Positions 22,351 to 28,350 of a stretch of DNA of 28,476 nt are shown here, piece by piece. The stretch's first letter is position 1. Each line of letters starts with the position of its first letter. The stretch comes from a virus, in the IMG/VR virus record IMGVR_UViG_3300034062_001207, positions 1-28,476 of that record. One strand, written 5' to 3'. Made by a program: the position numbers and the translations under genes. Below the pieces are notes generated by a model. It saw only the letters and a program-made list of their open reading frames with translations, did no database searches and was not told the DNA's origin.

Positions 22351-23226
22351 TTAAAAAGGTAAGTCGTTATTTTTTTTAGTCGTTTGTCTTGCTATTGGGT
22401 CAACTCCACCGCATCGAAAGCCTAACCCCGAGTTAAAATTAAACAAAACGGGGATATTGAGCATTGTTTGTTTTCCTCCAGTGTCCGTGTCTTTGACTTT
22501 TTCAACTGAAATCATTGTCTCGTAGCGCATAGATTCGTGTTTTACAAGTCTATGCACTACAATCATGTCATCGCAGCGGTTAAGAAAAGCCTTACCACCT
22601 TCCACATGGTCTTTCAATGGTGGCTTAAGGTGTCCCTTCCATTCTTTTTGGTCGTCTCCGTATAGCATTCCGCTCCGTCCACTTTCGGAAGTTGGGTGCG
22701 TGTTTATGTAGATGGTTTTTCCCGTGGTATTGCAAAACTGCCGAGCCATGTTTAGAAACTTGTAGTTAGCTTCGTAACCCATTTGTCTATCTAACCCGGT
22801 GAAAGGATCAATTAAACAAGCATTACATTCAGACTTACCGAAAATGTCTAAAAGTTCTTCCGGGGTGTAAAGTTTATCATTTGGCACGAACTGAAAAAAC
22901 GGCTCTAAAAAGTGGTAGGTGTTTTCAATTTCATACTTCGTTAGATTCTTGTAAGCTATTCCAGTGTACATTTGGATGAGGTCTCGCATTATTTGACCGC
23001 TTTGGTTTTCACCCGACCAAATGCACCACTTTAAACCGTGCTTTGTCGTAAGCGCAAGGAAGTACCAATTAATCCAATACGTTTTCCCTACGTTGTCGTG
23101 TCCAAGAATGATGTTCAACTGCTTCGGCTTAAATCGAAGGTAAGTGTCTAACTCAATATCCAATCCTAAACCTTGCTTTATCTTTCCGTCTTTATAATCG
23201 AAAAGGTATTTAAGAGTTTCGTTCAT
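22351..23226 (-). CDS. RecA/DnaB-fold ATPase, probable replicative helicase
   Basis: 291 residues. Walker A is ILGHDNVGKTYWINW (GHDNVGKT 42-49), Walker B is NACLIDPFTGLD (about 135-146), and a conserved NTHP at about 175-178 follows. The order fits the RecA-like core of DnaB/RepA-type helicases without the DnaB N-terminal domain. Length agrees with plasmid RepA-type helicases (about 280). It would unwind DNA ahead of the host polymerase. The C-terminus ends in KKNNDLPF, like the SSB acidic tip DDLPF. The gene starts inside the end of the DUF6291 gene (17-nt overlap), a replication pair. Confidence 0.85.
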   Translation of the reverse strand: MNETLKYLFDYKDGKIKQGLGLDIELDTYLRFKPKQLNIILGHDNVGKTYWINWYFLALTTKHGLKWCIWSGENQSGQIMRDLIQMYTGIAYKNLTKYEIENTYHFLEPFFQFVPNDKLYTPEELLDIFGKSECNACLIDPFTGLDRQMGYEANYKFLNMARQFCNTTGKTIYINTHPTSESGRSGMLYGDDQKEWKGHLKPPLKDHVEGGKAFLNRCDDMIVVHRLVKHESMRYETMISVEKVKDTDTGGKQTMLNIPVLFNFNSGLGFRCGGVDPIARQTTKKNNDLPF

Positions 23227-23797
23227 TTATTTGTCTCATTACGTTGTTATAGAAAATTTGGTCTTGAGTTAATTCGACTTGAGGTTCTTTTTGTAGGTAT
23301 GGTAAAGTATTATTTAAACTTGACTTCCAGTTTTTAATCTTTCGTGTTTTACCTCCGACAGATACACACCAATCATTACTAACCCAAGAATGGTATTTAA
23401 GGCGCAAAGCGTCTTTTGAAACTTCAGGAAGTTGAACCAATCCATAAGCCACAAACTCGTCAAGAGTTGGTATAGTATTATTGTTATTGTTATTGTTATT
23501 GTTATTAGCTTCGCTTTTGCTTAATTCTTGCTTCGGTTTCGCTTCCTTTTCGCTTACGTTTTGCTTCTGTTTTGGTTTACTTCCGTTTAAGAATCGCTTT
23601 AGATTCGCTTCTATTTGTGGCTTAATAAGCAACCAAAGTGTTTTACTTAACCCGTCAAGTTCAATCTCCTTTTGATTAAACCCCATCTCAAAAATTGCGT
23701 TCCACACATCTGCCTGAACCGTCTTTTCGCACCCTTTTAGTGACTCGAAAAATGACCGATATACAATCATTGTTTCCCTTTCCTTTTCTTTACTCAT
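23210..23797 (-). CDS. Phage replication protein, DUF6291-like
   Basis: 195 residues. The N-terminus (about 10-70) MIVYRSFFESLKGCEKTVQA with MGFNQKEIELDGLSKTLWLL and LIKPQIEANLKRFLNGSK matches DUF6291-type replication or initiation proteins. A linker follows that is rich in Lys, Gln, Glu and Ser and ends in ten Asn residues encoded by an AATAAC hexanucleotide repeat (23477-23506). The C-terminal half (VAYGLVQLPEVSKDALRLKY, then WKSSLNNTLPYL) resembles the C-terminal part of DnaD/replisome-organiser type proteins. It precedes the helicase and lies behind a terminator-like leader. A helicase-loading or origin role is inferred from context. Confidence 0.72.
   Translation of the reverse strand: MSKEKERETMIVYRSFFESLKGCEKTVQADVWNAIFEMGFNQKEIELDGLSKTLWLLIKPQIEANLKRFLNGSKPKQKQNVSEKEAKPKQELSKSEANNNNNNNNNNTIPTLDEFVAYGLVQLPEVSKDALRLKYHSWVSNDWCVSVGGKTRKIKNWKSSLNNTLPYLQKEPQVELTQDQIFYNNVMRQINERNS
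23477..23506. repeat. Hexanucleotide microsatellite coding for ten Asn
   Basis: Alternating AAT and AAC codons on the minus strand; the last four-and-a-half units are perfect. Slippage in steps of six bases would change the linker by two Asn without shifting the frame. Confidence 0.9.
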
Positions 23798-23815
23798 TTT
23801 GTAAATGTATTAAAT

Positions 23816-23866
23816 AAAAAAACCCTCACAACTCCTGACCATCCTACCTGTCATTCATTGCAAGGG
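23816..23866 (-). terminator. Terminator/attenuator-like hairpin before the replication gene
   Basis: On the minus strand a 9-bp stem (CCCTTGCAA with TTGTGAGGG, including two G-T wobbles) at 23858-23866 and 23823-23831 encloses a 4-bp inner stem (TGAC/GTCA) and is followed by six Ts. The wobble pairs work only in the minus-strand RNA. It ends about 20 nt before the ATG at 23797, so it may regulate that gene. Confidence 0.6.
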
Positions 23867-23930
23867 CTAATAACACCTTTAAAGTTCATATAATGTAGGA
23901 TGTGAACTCGTCTACTAATTTAAGTACTAT

Positions 23931-24374
23931 CTAACTAATTCGGTTAATTCGTGAATACTTATTTTTCAACAGGCTTTCAATACGTCTCGCTGAAATAATC
24001 AAAGCGGTATTGTAGTCGTTCGCGTGAGCATTCGTGATTTCGATGCACTCCAAGACCTCGTTCAACTTTTCCGCGAGTAGTGGGTGGTAACCATCGAGAG
24101 CAAGTACAATCATTTCCTGCGAGTAAATTACCGTTGCGTGGTCCTTGTTAAATAGCTTTCCTGACTCAGCTAAAGACAACCCGGTTAACGTTGCCCAAGC
24201 CATTCCAAGCTGTCTCCATTGCATTCGGTCGCGTGATCGGTTTGCGATTTTCAACTCCTCGTGAGTGTAAGGACAAACCAAAAAGAACTCGTGCATCGTG
24301 TAAAATGATCGCTTTGGTAGTTTGCTGAGAATATATTTTATTTTTCTTCCGTATGTTGTGCCGTTCTTAACCAT
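23931..24374 (-). CDS. DnaA domain IV-like DNA-binding protein
   Basis: 147 residues. The central segment MQWRQLGMAWATLTGLSLAE, then SGKLFNKDHATVIYS (about 51-85), matches the DnaA domain IV pattern: 'R.LGMAW...LTGLSL...G..F..DH.TVI.S', with a basic-loop helix and the KDHATV signature (77-82). There is no AAA+ ATPase domain. The end is basic (SARRIESLLKNKYSR). DnaA domain IV reads DnaA boxes at replication origins, so this may mark or block an origin or act as a regulator. The 133-bp gap downstream (23798-23930) holds the hairpin leader. Confidence 0.78.
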   Translation of the reverse strand: MVKNGTTYGRKIKYILSKLPKRSFYTMHEFFLVCPYTHEELKIANRSRDRMQWRQLGMAWATLTGLSLAESGKLFNKDHATVIYSQEMIVLALDGYHPLLAEKLNEVLECIEITNAHANDYNTALIISARRIESLLKNKYSRINRIS

Positions 24375-24592
24375 TGTCTAAATGCTATTTGTATGTTTAC
24401 TTGTTGTTCGCTTGTTTCGGGTGTTGCGTTCTTCATTACACGCTCGTCGAGTTTTCTTATTTGACTAATTAAATTTTGCGTTGCCATCTTCATCTCGGTT
24501 CTGAACGCTTTATCTTCGTTTAGGTCTTCGAGGAAGTCGGCAAGTACTGGAAGTATGGCTATTGAAGAAATGAGTTTTAAGTCGTTGTTCAT
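24338..24592 (-). CDS. Small helical protein of unknown function
   Basis: 84 residues: a hydrophobic start (LKLISSIAILPVLADFLEDL) and an acidic-to-basic helical remainder (TQNLISQIRKLDERVMKN). The 3' end overlaps the DnaA-like gene by 37 nt and the start overlaps the previous gene's stop. I see no known motif. Confidence 0.68.
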   Translation of the reverse strand: MNNDLKLISSIAILPVLADFLEDLNEDKAFRTEMKMATQNLISQIRKLDERVMKNATPETSEQQVNIQIAFRQWLRTAQHTEEK

Positions 24593-24858
24593 TTTGGTAA
24601 TTGTTTAGTGTACATGTACTCAAGTTCGTGTTTTACTTCGTTCCAGTATTCAAGTTGTTTTTCGTATCCATAAGCTAAATGAAATCTAATCTGGTGCATC
24701 ATTTCATTAACTGCAATTAAAGCACATTGTTTTGCCGTTCTTTTTACTGCTAAACCATAATCACTGTCTCTATAAGTAAATGAGCAATCTTCCATGCTAA
24801 ATCTTACTTGCACCTCGTAATTGTGCAATAAATCTTTTGCTTTTTCTATTGGTGTCAT
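24589..24858 (-). CDS. Conserved small phage protein, unknown function
   Basis: 89 residues. The pattern TPIEKAKDLLHNYE at the start, KRTAKQCALIAVNEMMHQIR in the middle and YWNEVKHELEYM at the end is one I have seen in Flavobacteriia phages ('KA..L...Y......K..AK.CALIAV.E'). No function is known to me. It is helical and linked to both neighbours by ATGA-type overlaps. Confidence 0.75.
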   Translation of the reverse strand: MTPIEKAKDLLHNYEVQVRFSMEDCSFTYRDSDYGLAVKRTAKQCALIAVNEMMHQIRFHLAYGYEKQLEYWNEVKHELEYMYTKQLPK

Positions 24859-25001
24859 ATCTCGTAAATATCAATGATTACACCTTCCCAAAGGTCGGCT
24901 TTAATTCGTGCGTCTTCTTTGCTTACTGCGGTCACTATTTTGTACATCTCGGTCCAAGTCTTGTGAGCGAAGCCTTTGTAAATTACTTTAAATCGTTTCA
25001 T
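24855..25001 (-). CDS. 48-residue protein of unknown function
   Basis: The ATG at 24999-25001 opens a 48-codon frame that ends in an ATGA junction with the next gene; the start itself overlaps an upstream stop in the same way. Two matched ATGA junctions make it a credible gene despite its size. It reads MKRFKVIYKGFAHKTWTEMY, then SKEDARIKADLWEGV, as a strand, helix, strand unit. No family recognised. Confidence 0.62.
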   Translation of the reverse strand: MKRFKVIYKGFAHKTWTEMYKIVTAVSKEDARIKADLWEGVIIDIYEI

Positions 25002-25153
25002 GTCGTTGCTTTTTTAATTTCTGATATTCTGTTAACTAATTCTGCGTTGTAGTTCGTCCACCACTTCTTTCTGTCTGCGTGGGTTATGGCTAACTGGCGT
25101 TTAAATTGCTCTTGAAAGTGCATTAAATCACACTTAATCTTGTTCTTCTTCAT
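24998..25153 (-). CDS. 51-residue basic helical protein
   Basis: The ATG at 25151-25153 opens a frame that ends in an ATGA overlap with the gene at 24855-25001, and its start overlaps the upstream gene by 20 nt. It reads MKKNKIKCDLMHFQEQFKRQ, then HADRKKWWTNYNAELVNRI, and ends KKATT. Basic and helical with a WW pair; nucleic-acid binding is possible. The frame is supported by the overlaps, the function is unknown. Confidence 0.6.
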   Translation of the reverse strand: MKKNKIKCDLMHFQEQFKRQLAITHADRKKWWTNYNAELVNRISEIKKATT

Positions 25154-25307
25154 AAGGTATCTCGATTAGTTTCGTGATCATTCCGTCACCTTCGCACTCG
25201 TGGCAGGTCTCCAATACTGAGCGACCAAAAGGACCGTATTCGGTTACATATTCTCCCATTCCAGTTCCGCGACAATACTCGCATCGTGTTATTATTTCTT
25301 CGTACAT
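25134..25307 (-). CDS. 57-residue DnaJ-type zinc-finger protein
   Basis: The ATG at 25305-25307 starts a 57-codon frame containing CEYCRGTGMG and CHECEGDGMI, two copies of the CxxCxGxG module of DnaJ-type zinc fingers at Cys9/12 and Cys35/38. Four cysteines are enough for one zinc ion. The rest is acidic (ends PYEEEQD). It lacks a J domain, so it is probably a stand-alone zinc knuckle that binds protein or RNA. It overlaps the next gene by 20 nt and follows the upstream gene by 1 nt. Confidence 0.7.
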   Translation of the reverse strand: MYEEIITRCEYCRGTGMGEYVTEYGPFGRSVLETCHECEGDGMITKLIEIPYEEEQD

Positions 25308-25308
25308 C

Positions 25309-25524
25309 TTAAATATCGGTTACGTTAATATCTGCTATTTCAATCATTGTTTCTTCGACTATATTCCGGGCAGTGTAATACGCGTTACTTTCTGCGTCCG
25401 TCTTTGCGACCTTCTGCAAGTGACTAAGTTGGCGCATAATTTCTTTGTAGCCCTCAATAAGTGCTTCAATCTTTTCGTTCTTTTGTTCGATAATTACTGA
25501 TTGTTTAAATTCGTAAGCTGTCAT
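25309..25524 (-). CDS. Small helical protein of unknown function
   Basis: 71 residues, helical and acidic (FKQSVIIEQKNEKIEALIEG, then YKEIMRQLSHLQKVAK). A coiled coil over most of its length is likely. The start is 11 nt from the stop of the next gene upstream. No motif recognised. Confidence 0.66.
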   Translation of the reverse strand: MTAYEFKQSVIIEQKNEKIEALIEGYKEIMRQLSHLQKVAKTDAESNAYYTARNIVEETMIEIADINVTDI

Positions 25525-25535
25525 GGTTTAAGTTA

Positions 25536-25652
25536 TTAAAGTGAATAAAAATAAAATACGATTGATAAGATAAGGAGACCTGCGAAAAGACCGCCTAAAG
25601 TGTTACGCTCGTCTGCGTTGCGTGGTGTGAAATAGTTAATTAAGTTTTTCAT
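25536..25652 (-). CDS. 38-residue single-pass membrane protein
   Basis: The ATG at 25650-25652 sits in an ATGA overlap with the upstream gene's stop. The frame reads MKNLINYFTPRNADERNTLG, then a hydrophobic helix (about 21-37, GLFAGLLILSIVFYFY). Short charged N-terminus, membrane segment, tiny tail: a phage membrane miniprotein. The start resembles that of its upstream neighbour (both MKNL), perhaps from a shared leader. Function unknown. Confidence 0.6.
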   Translation of the reverse strand: MKNLINYFTPRNADERNTLGGLFAGLLILSIVFYFYSL

Positions 25653-25852
25653 TTTACTTTGTTTATGAGGTTAGTTAAAAATTCAATTCGAGCTTCGTGT
25701 TTTGGTATTTGGTTCTTGTGTGCGTTTCTTGCTGAGTTCTTTGGATCAGTACTGCAAAATATAGATTCTTCAAGACCTTTTTTAGCTACGTTTAAATCGT
25801 AGTTTAAATGTTTTAAAAGATAGTCTTGTTCTTCGGTTGTTAAGTTTTTCAT
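25649..25852 (-). CDS. Small protein of unknown function, first gene after the long intergenic region
   Basis: 67 residues: MKNLTTEEQDYLLKHLNYDL, then a helical, Lys-rich segment ending LTNLINKVK. A Cys/Ser stretch (ESIFCSTDPKNSARN) is in the middle. It begins a run of nine short overlapping or closely spaced genes and follows a 277-bp intergenic region. No motif recognised. Confidence 0.68.
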   Translation of the reverse strand: MKNLTTEEQDYLLKHLNYDLNVAKKGLEESIFCSTDPKNSARNAHKNQIPKHEARIEFLTNLINKVK

Positions 25853-26129
25853 GTCGTTTTGTTTTTTTGTTTTGTGCCTTATGACTTTGCTAAATTACTG
25901 CTTTATTTTTAATACACAATAGTTCTTGACATTTTTTTAACAAAATAATTTAAGGTTATTTCTGAAACTCAATGATAGCAACGGTTTAAGAGTAAAAAAA
26001 ACTTTTTAGGAATTTGCGTTTTATCACAAAATTAGGCTAAATGTGTGACGGAATAGGACAAAAAATAAGGGTAACCCCTGAAGATTACCCCTATAAACCT
26101 AACATGAAAAAAAGAAGTAGACAAATATA
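25853..26129. other. Longest non-coding region; possible regulatory or origin site
   Basis: 277 bp, very AT-rich, without an open frame longer than about 30 codons. It contains the terminator at 26060-26092. On the minus strand TAATTTTG (26034-26027) with TTG at 26061-26059 is a promoter candidate, but the spacer is 24 nt. There is also TATATTTG at 26129-26122, directly after the exonuclease stop. No iterons or convincing DnaA boxes were seen. Confidence 0.5.
26060..26092 (-). terminator. Rho-independent terminator downstream of the lysis/exonuclease genes
   Basis: Minus strand: AGGGGTAA, a 10-nt loop, TTACCCTT, then ATTTTTT. The stem is 26067-26074 with 26085-26092, 8 bp with one wobble. 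It closes the holin-spanin-endolysin-exonuclease transcript. Confidence 0.82.
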
Positions 26130-26903
26130 CTAAATATTGTTTATCATTTTGTACTTGAGCCAATCCATGTAAACTTTATTGTTTACTGAATAAGCTGATC
26201 GGCAGCCGTCTTTGCAAAGCAACGAATGCATTATAGTTCCTGCCGAAGTCGTGTATGTTTTGCTTAATCGTACGTTAGGCGTTCCACAGTTAGGACACTC
26301 CCAACGTTCGCCACCTCGCAACGTAGAATAGTTGACTTTGTGTTTAGAATAAGGACGTAATTTGTCATAAACCTTTTCTAAAATTACGACATCGTTTTTA
26401 CAGTACTCAACCATGTGGTTTAAAGCTTCAGGGTCTTTGTCGAAAATAATCTTTTTCCACGTGTCGAAGCCCCCAGTGTCCACCTTGCTACCAACTTCTA
26501 AATACTTAGCTATATAGTCTAGTTTATTAGAATTAAAATAGAACCCACTTTTAGCGTATTTAAGCGTATCAATGGTGCGGTAAGTTGGGAACATATCAAT
26601 GTCATGGTAAATACAGCGTGTGCGTAGCCATTTAATGTCGAACCTATCCCCGTTGTGTCCGATTATTTCGTCTGCTTTGTTGAGTTCCTGAATAAACTTT
26701 TTTAGTAGGGTCTTGTCGTCTTGTTTCTTGTCCCATGTCAACGCATGGACTTTGTCTTCACCTTCCCACTTCCAACATACGCAAATAATTGCCCTTTCTT
26801 TTACGATGTTGTCATGTGATATATTTAAGTTATAGCCTATTCTCCAACTTGTAACTATGTTAGGCGAAGTCTCAATGTCGAAAAATAGTCGCTTTCTTGT
26901 CAT
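26130..26903 (-). CDS. DEDDy-type 3'-5' exonuclease with C-terminal zinc finger
   Basis: 257 residues. RNase H-like exonuclease motifs: Exo I FFDIETSPN (Asp9, Glu11), Exo II IIGHNGDRFDIKWL (Asn84, Asp89), Exo III MVEYCKNDVVILEKVY with Tyr167 and Asp171 of the DEDDy class. This is the YprB/predicted-exonuclease family (RNase_H_2). The C-terminus has CPNCG (203-207) and LLCKDGC (Cys230, 234), a likely zinc ribbon. It would trim 3' ends of ssDNA or RNA. It lies after the endolysin gene (ATGA overlap) rather than with the replication genes, and a terminator follows. Confidence 0.88.
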   Translation of the reverse strand: MTRKRLFFDIETSPNIVTSWRIGYNLNISHDNIVKERAIICVCWKWEGEDKVHALTWDKKQDDKTLLKKFIQELNKADEIIGHNGDRFDIKWLRTRCIYHDIDMFPTYRTIDTLKYAKSGFYFNSNKLDYIAKYLEVGSKVDTGGFDTWKKIIFDKDPEALNHMVEYCKNDVVILEKVYDKLRPYSKHKVNYSTLRGGERWECPNCGTPNVRLSKTYTTSAGTIMHSLLCKDGCRSAYSVNNKVYMDWLKYKMINNI

Positions 26904-27469
26904 GGTCTAAACGTTTCGTGATAGTCGGCTAACCTATTCAACCAACCCCTTCTAAATTTTGCGTTTTTCATTCCGGGCTTACTGATCGCGATAAAGAATG
27001 CCTCACGAAGTCTGATTAACTCATCGAATAAGATGCGGTCGTTTAACTCATTCGCAGCCTTCAACGTCTGCGGTCCGATTTTGCCGTCAATGGCAACGTG
27101 TTTACCTAAATTGTTAACCGCTTGTTGTAGTGTTATAATTGCGCGGTGCTGACCTGAACCCCAAGCCATTCCCGAAACGATGACTCCAACGGAAAAGCAT
27201 TTGAATTCGTCACCTTTGCACTTGTCCCAATAGCCTTTCTTGAATATCTTAAACCAGTCTTCGGAGTTCATGTTTAAGAATCTTTGGTCGTTAGTAGTGC
27301 CAAACATACCAACCCAAGTGGAGTAACAAATACCCATGTTTGTGTGGTATTTCTTTCCTTTTAATGGTGTCGGGCAAAACATTGAAGAACAAGAGTCCGA
27401 AGGGTCAAGGCTCAAACCACCTTCCCAGCGTTTAATAAATTTTACATAAGTTTCTAAATCCATAGTCAA
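26900..27469 (-). CDS. Endolysin, GH108-type muramidase
   Basis: 189 residues. FIKRWEGGLSLDPSD (about 11-25) has the conserved 'EGG' with the putative catalytic Glu16 of glycoside hydrolase family 108. The C-terminal part has IDGKIGPQTLKAANELND (about 127-144), typical of PG_binding_3. It cuts the glycan of peptidoglycan during lysis. The N-terminus has no signal peptide, so it needs the holin. Start: a second ATG two codons later (MDLETYV) is possible. The order holin, spanin, endolysin on the transcript is unusual but compact; the stop overlaps the exonuclease start as ATGA. Confidence 0.9.
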   Translation of the reverse strand: MTMDLETYVKFIKRWEGGLSLDPSDSCSSMFCPTPLKGKKYHTNMGICYSTWVGMFGTTNDQRFLNMNSEDWFKIFKKGYWDKCKGDEFKCFSVGVIVSGMAWGSGQHRAIITLQQAVNNLGKHVAIDGKIGPQTLKAANELNDRILFDELIRLREAFFIAISKPGMKNAKFRRGWLNRLADYHETFRP

Positions 27470-27478
27470 TTTTTTCGA

Positions 27479-27937
27479 CTAATTTACGCGTTTTCTAAAT
27501 AGAATAAATAAAAAAATAACGCTCATAATGAACCCCGAAATAATGTACAAATTCTTAAATTGGTTTAGTGGAGAATGTTTTGCACCTAAACGTTCCTTTT
27601 TTAAGTCATTTTCACGCGTTTTAAGCGCATTTCTCAAGCTGTCCTTATACATTAATCGAATTACTTTCAAAGAGTCGTTAAATCGCTTGTAATCGTATCT
27701 AATTTCGTAGCGTGTTTTTGGTATGTAGGAAGTCTTGTAGTGAATGATTGTATCTTTTGACGTGATTATTTTCTCCCAGTAGGTCGTGTCATGTTTCCAT
27801 ATAAGGAAACTATCCACTTTTGTTATGCGGATGGTGTCGCTCACAGTGTCGCACCGATAACCTTTTTTGATTGCTTTGTTGAGGTGGTAATTAACTGAAC
27901 AACTACACACCAATAGTAAAATAATTAAGTACTTCAT
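27479..27937 (-). CDS. Probable unimolecular spanin (lipoprotein plus C-terminal TM)
   Basis: 152 residues. The N-terminus MKYLIILLLVCSCSVNYHLN is a lipoprotein signal; Cys13 with V-C-S before it is the likely lipid site. The periplasmic part is mixed strand and helix (about 30-118), and the C-terminus has one membrane helix (about 127-148, NLYIISGFIMSVIFLFILF) followed by RKRVN. An outer-membrane lipid anchor at one end and an inner-membrane helix at the other is the layout of phage T1 gp11-type unimolecular spanins, which fuse the two membranes in the last step of lysis. It lies between holin and endolysin, joined by TAATG to the holin. Confidence 0.75.
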   Translation of the reverse strand: MKYLIILLLVCSCSVNYHLNKAIKKGYRCDTVSDTIRITKVDSFLIWKHDTTYWEKIITSKDTIIHYKTSYIPKTRYEIRYDYKRFNDSLKVIRLMYKDSLRNALKTRENDLKKERLGAKHSPLNQFKNLYIISGFIMSVIFLFILFRKRVN

Positions 27938-28350
27938 TAAAACGAGTCTTTGATTGCTTTGGCTTTTTTGATAAACGACTTAAAACGTGCAATGAAACCT
28001 TTGTCGTCCCCGTATTTTTGTCGTATCTTTTCATCAATACTAACCACTTCGATACTGGCAAGGAATAACCCAACCAATTTAGTCAACGTATAGTCAACTG
28101 AAAAGACGGTTTTAACCATGTCGTTAACCATTGCAAAGTCAATAAGGAAAAATAAGATAACCGCGCTTTGATACGTTATCATTTTACCTACTAACCCCTG
28201 ACGAAGGCGACGACTTGAAAACTTTTCCGTAGTCAAACGAACCGCGACAAACGTATCTAAGAAAATAGCCAACCCAATGACTAATAAAATAACTTGGATA
28301 GGCGCAAAGAAGGAATAAACCGCGACAAGTAACGTAATTAAATACTTCAT
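27937..28350 (-). CDS. Holin
   Basis: 137 residues. The N-terminus has a long hydrophobic helix or pair (about 3-31, ITLLVAVYSFFAPIQVILLV, then IGLAIFLD), with more hydrophobic segments near 60-72 (ITYQSAVILFFLI) and 90-102, and a basic C-terminus (RFKSFIKKAKAIK). This agrees with the Phage_holin_4-type family (toxin secretion/lysis holin). It would form lesions in the inner membrane so that the muramidase can reach the wall. It is the first complete gene of the lysis cassette and overlaps the upstream partial gene by ATGA. Confidence 0.82.
   Translation of the reverse strand: MKYLITLLVAVYSFFAPIQVILLVIGLAIFLDTFVAVRLTTEKFSSRRLRQGLVGKMITYQSAVILFFLIDFAMVNDMVKTVFSVDYTLTKLVGLFLASIEVVSIDEKIRQKYGDDKGFIARFKSFIKKAKAIKDSF

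Noticed and set aside
25174-25500. 108-codon plus-strand frame across the miniprotein genes
   Set aside because: The minus strand has the zinc-finger gene with clear CxxCxGxG modules and an adjoining helical gene there; the plus frame shows no family pattern.
25921-25945. TTGACA-like sequence in the long intergenic region
   Set aside because: The Bacteroidota sigma factor does not use TTGACA, and no matching -10 box follows at the right distance.
26015-26032. TTTATCACA as a possible DnaA box
   Set aside because: It is a single site and departs from TTATNCACA; there is no cluster.
26041-26133. 30-codon plus-strand frame across the terminator
   Set aside because: Too short, no start signal, and it reads through the hairpin that serves the minus strand.
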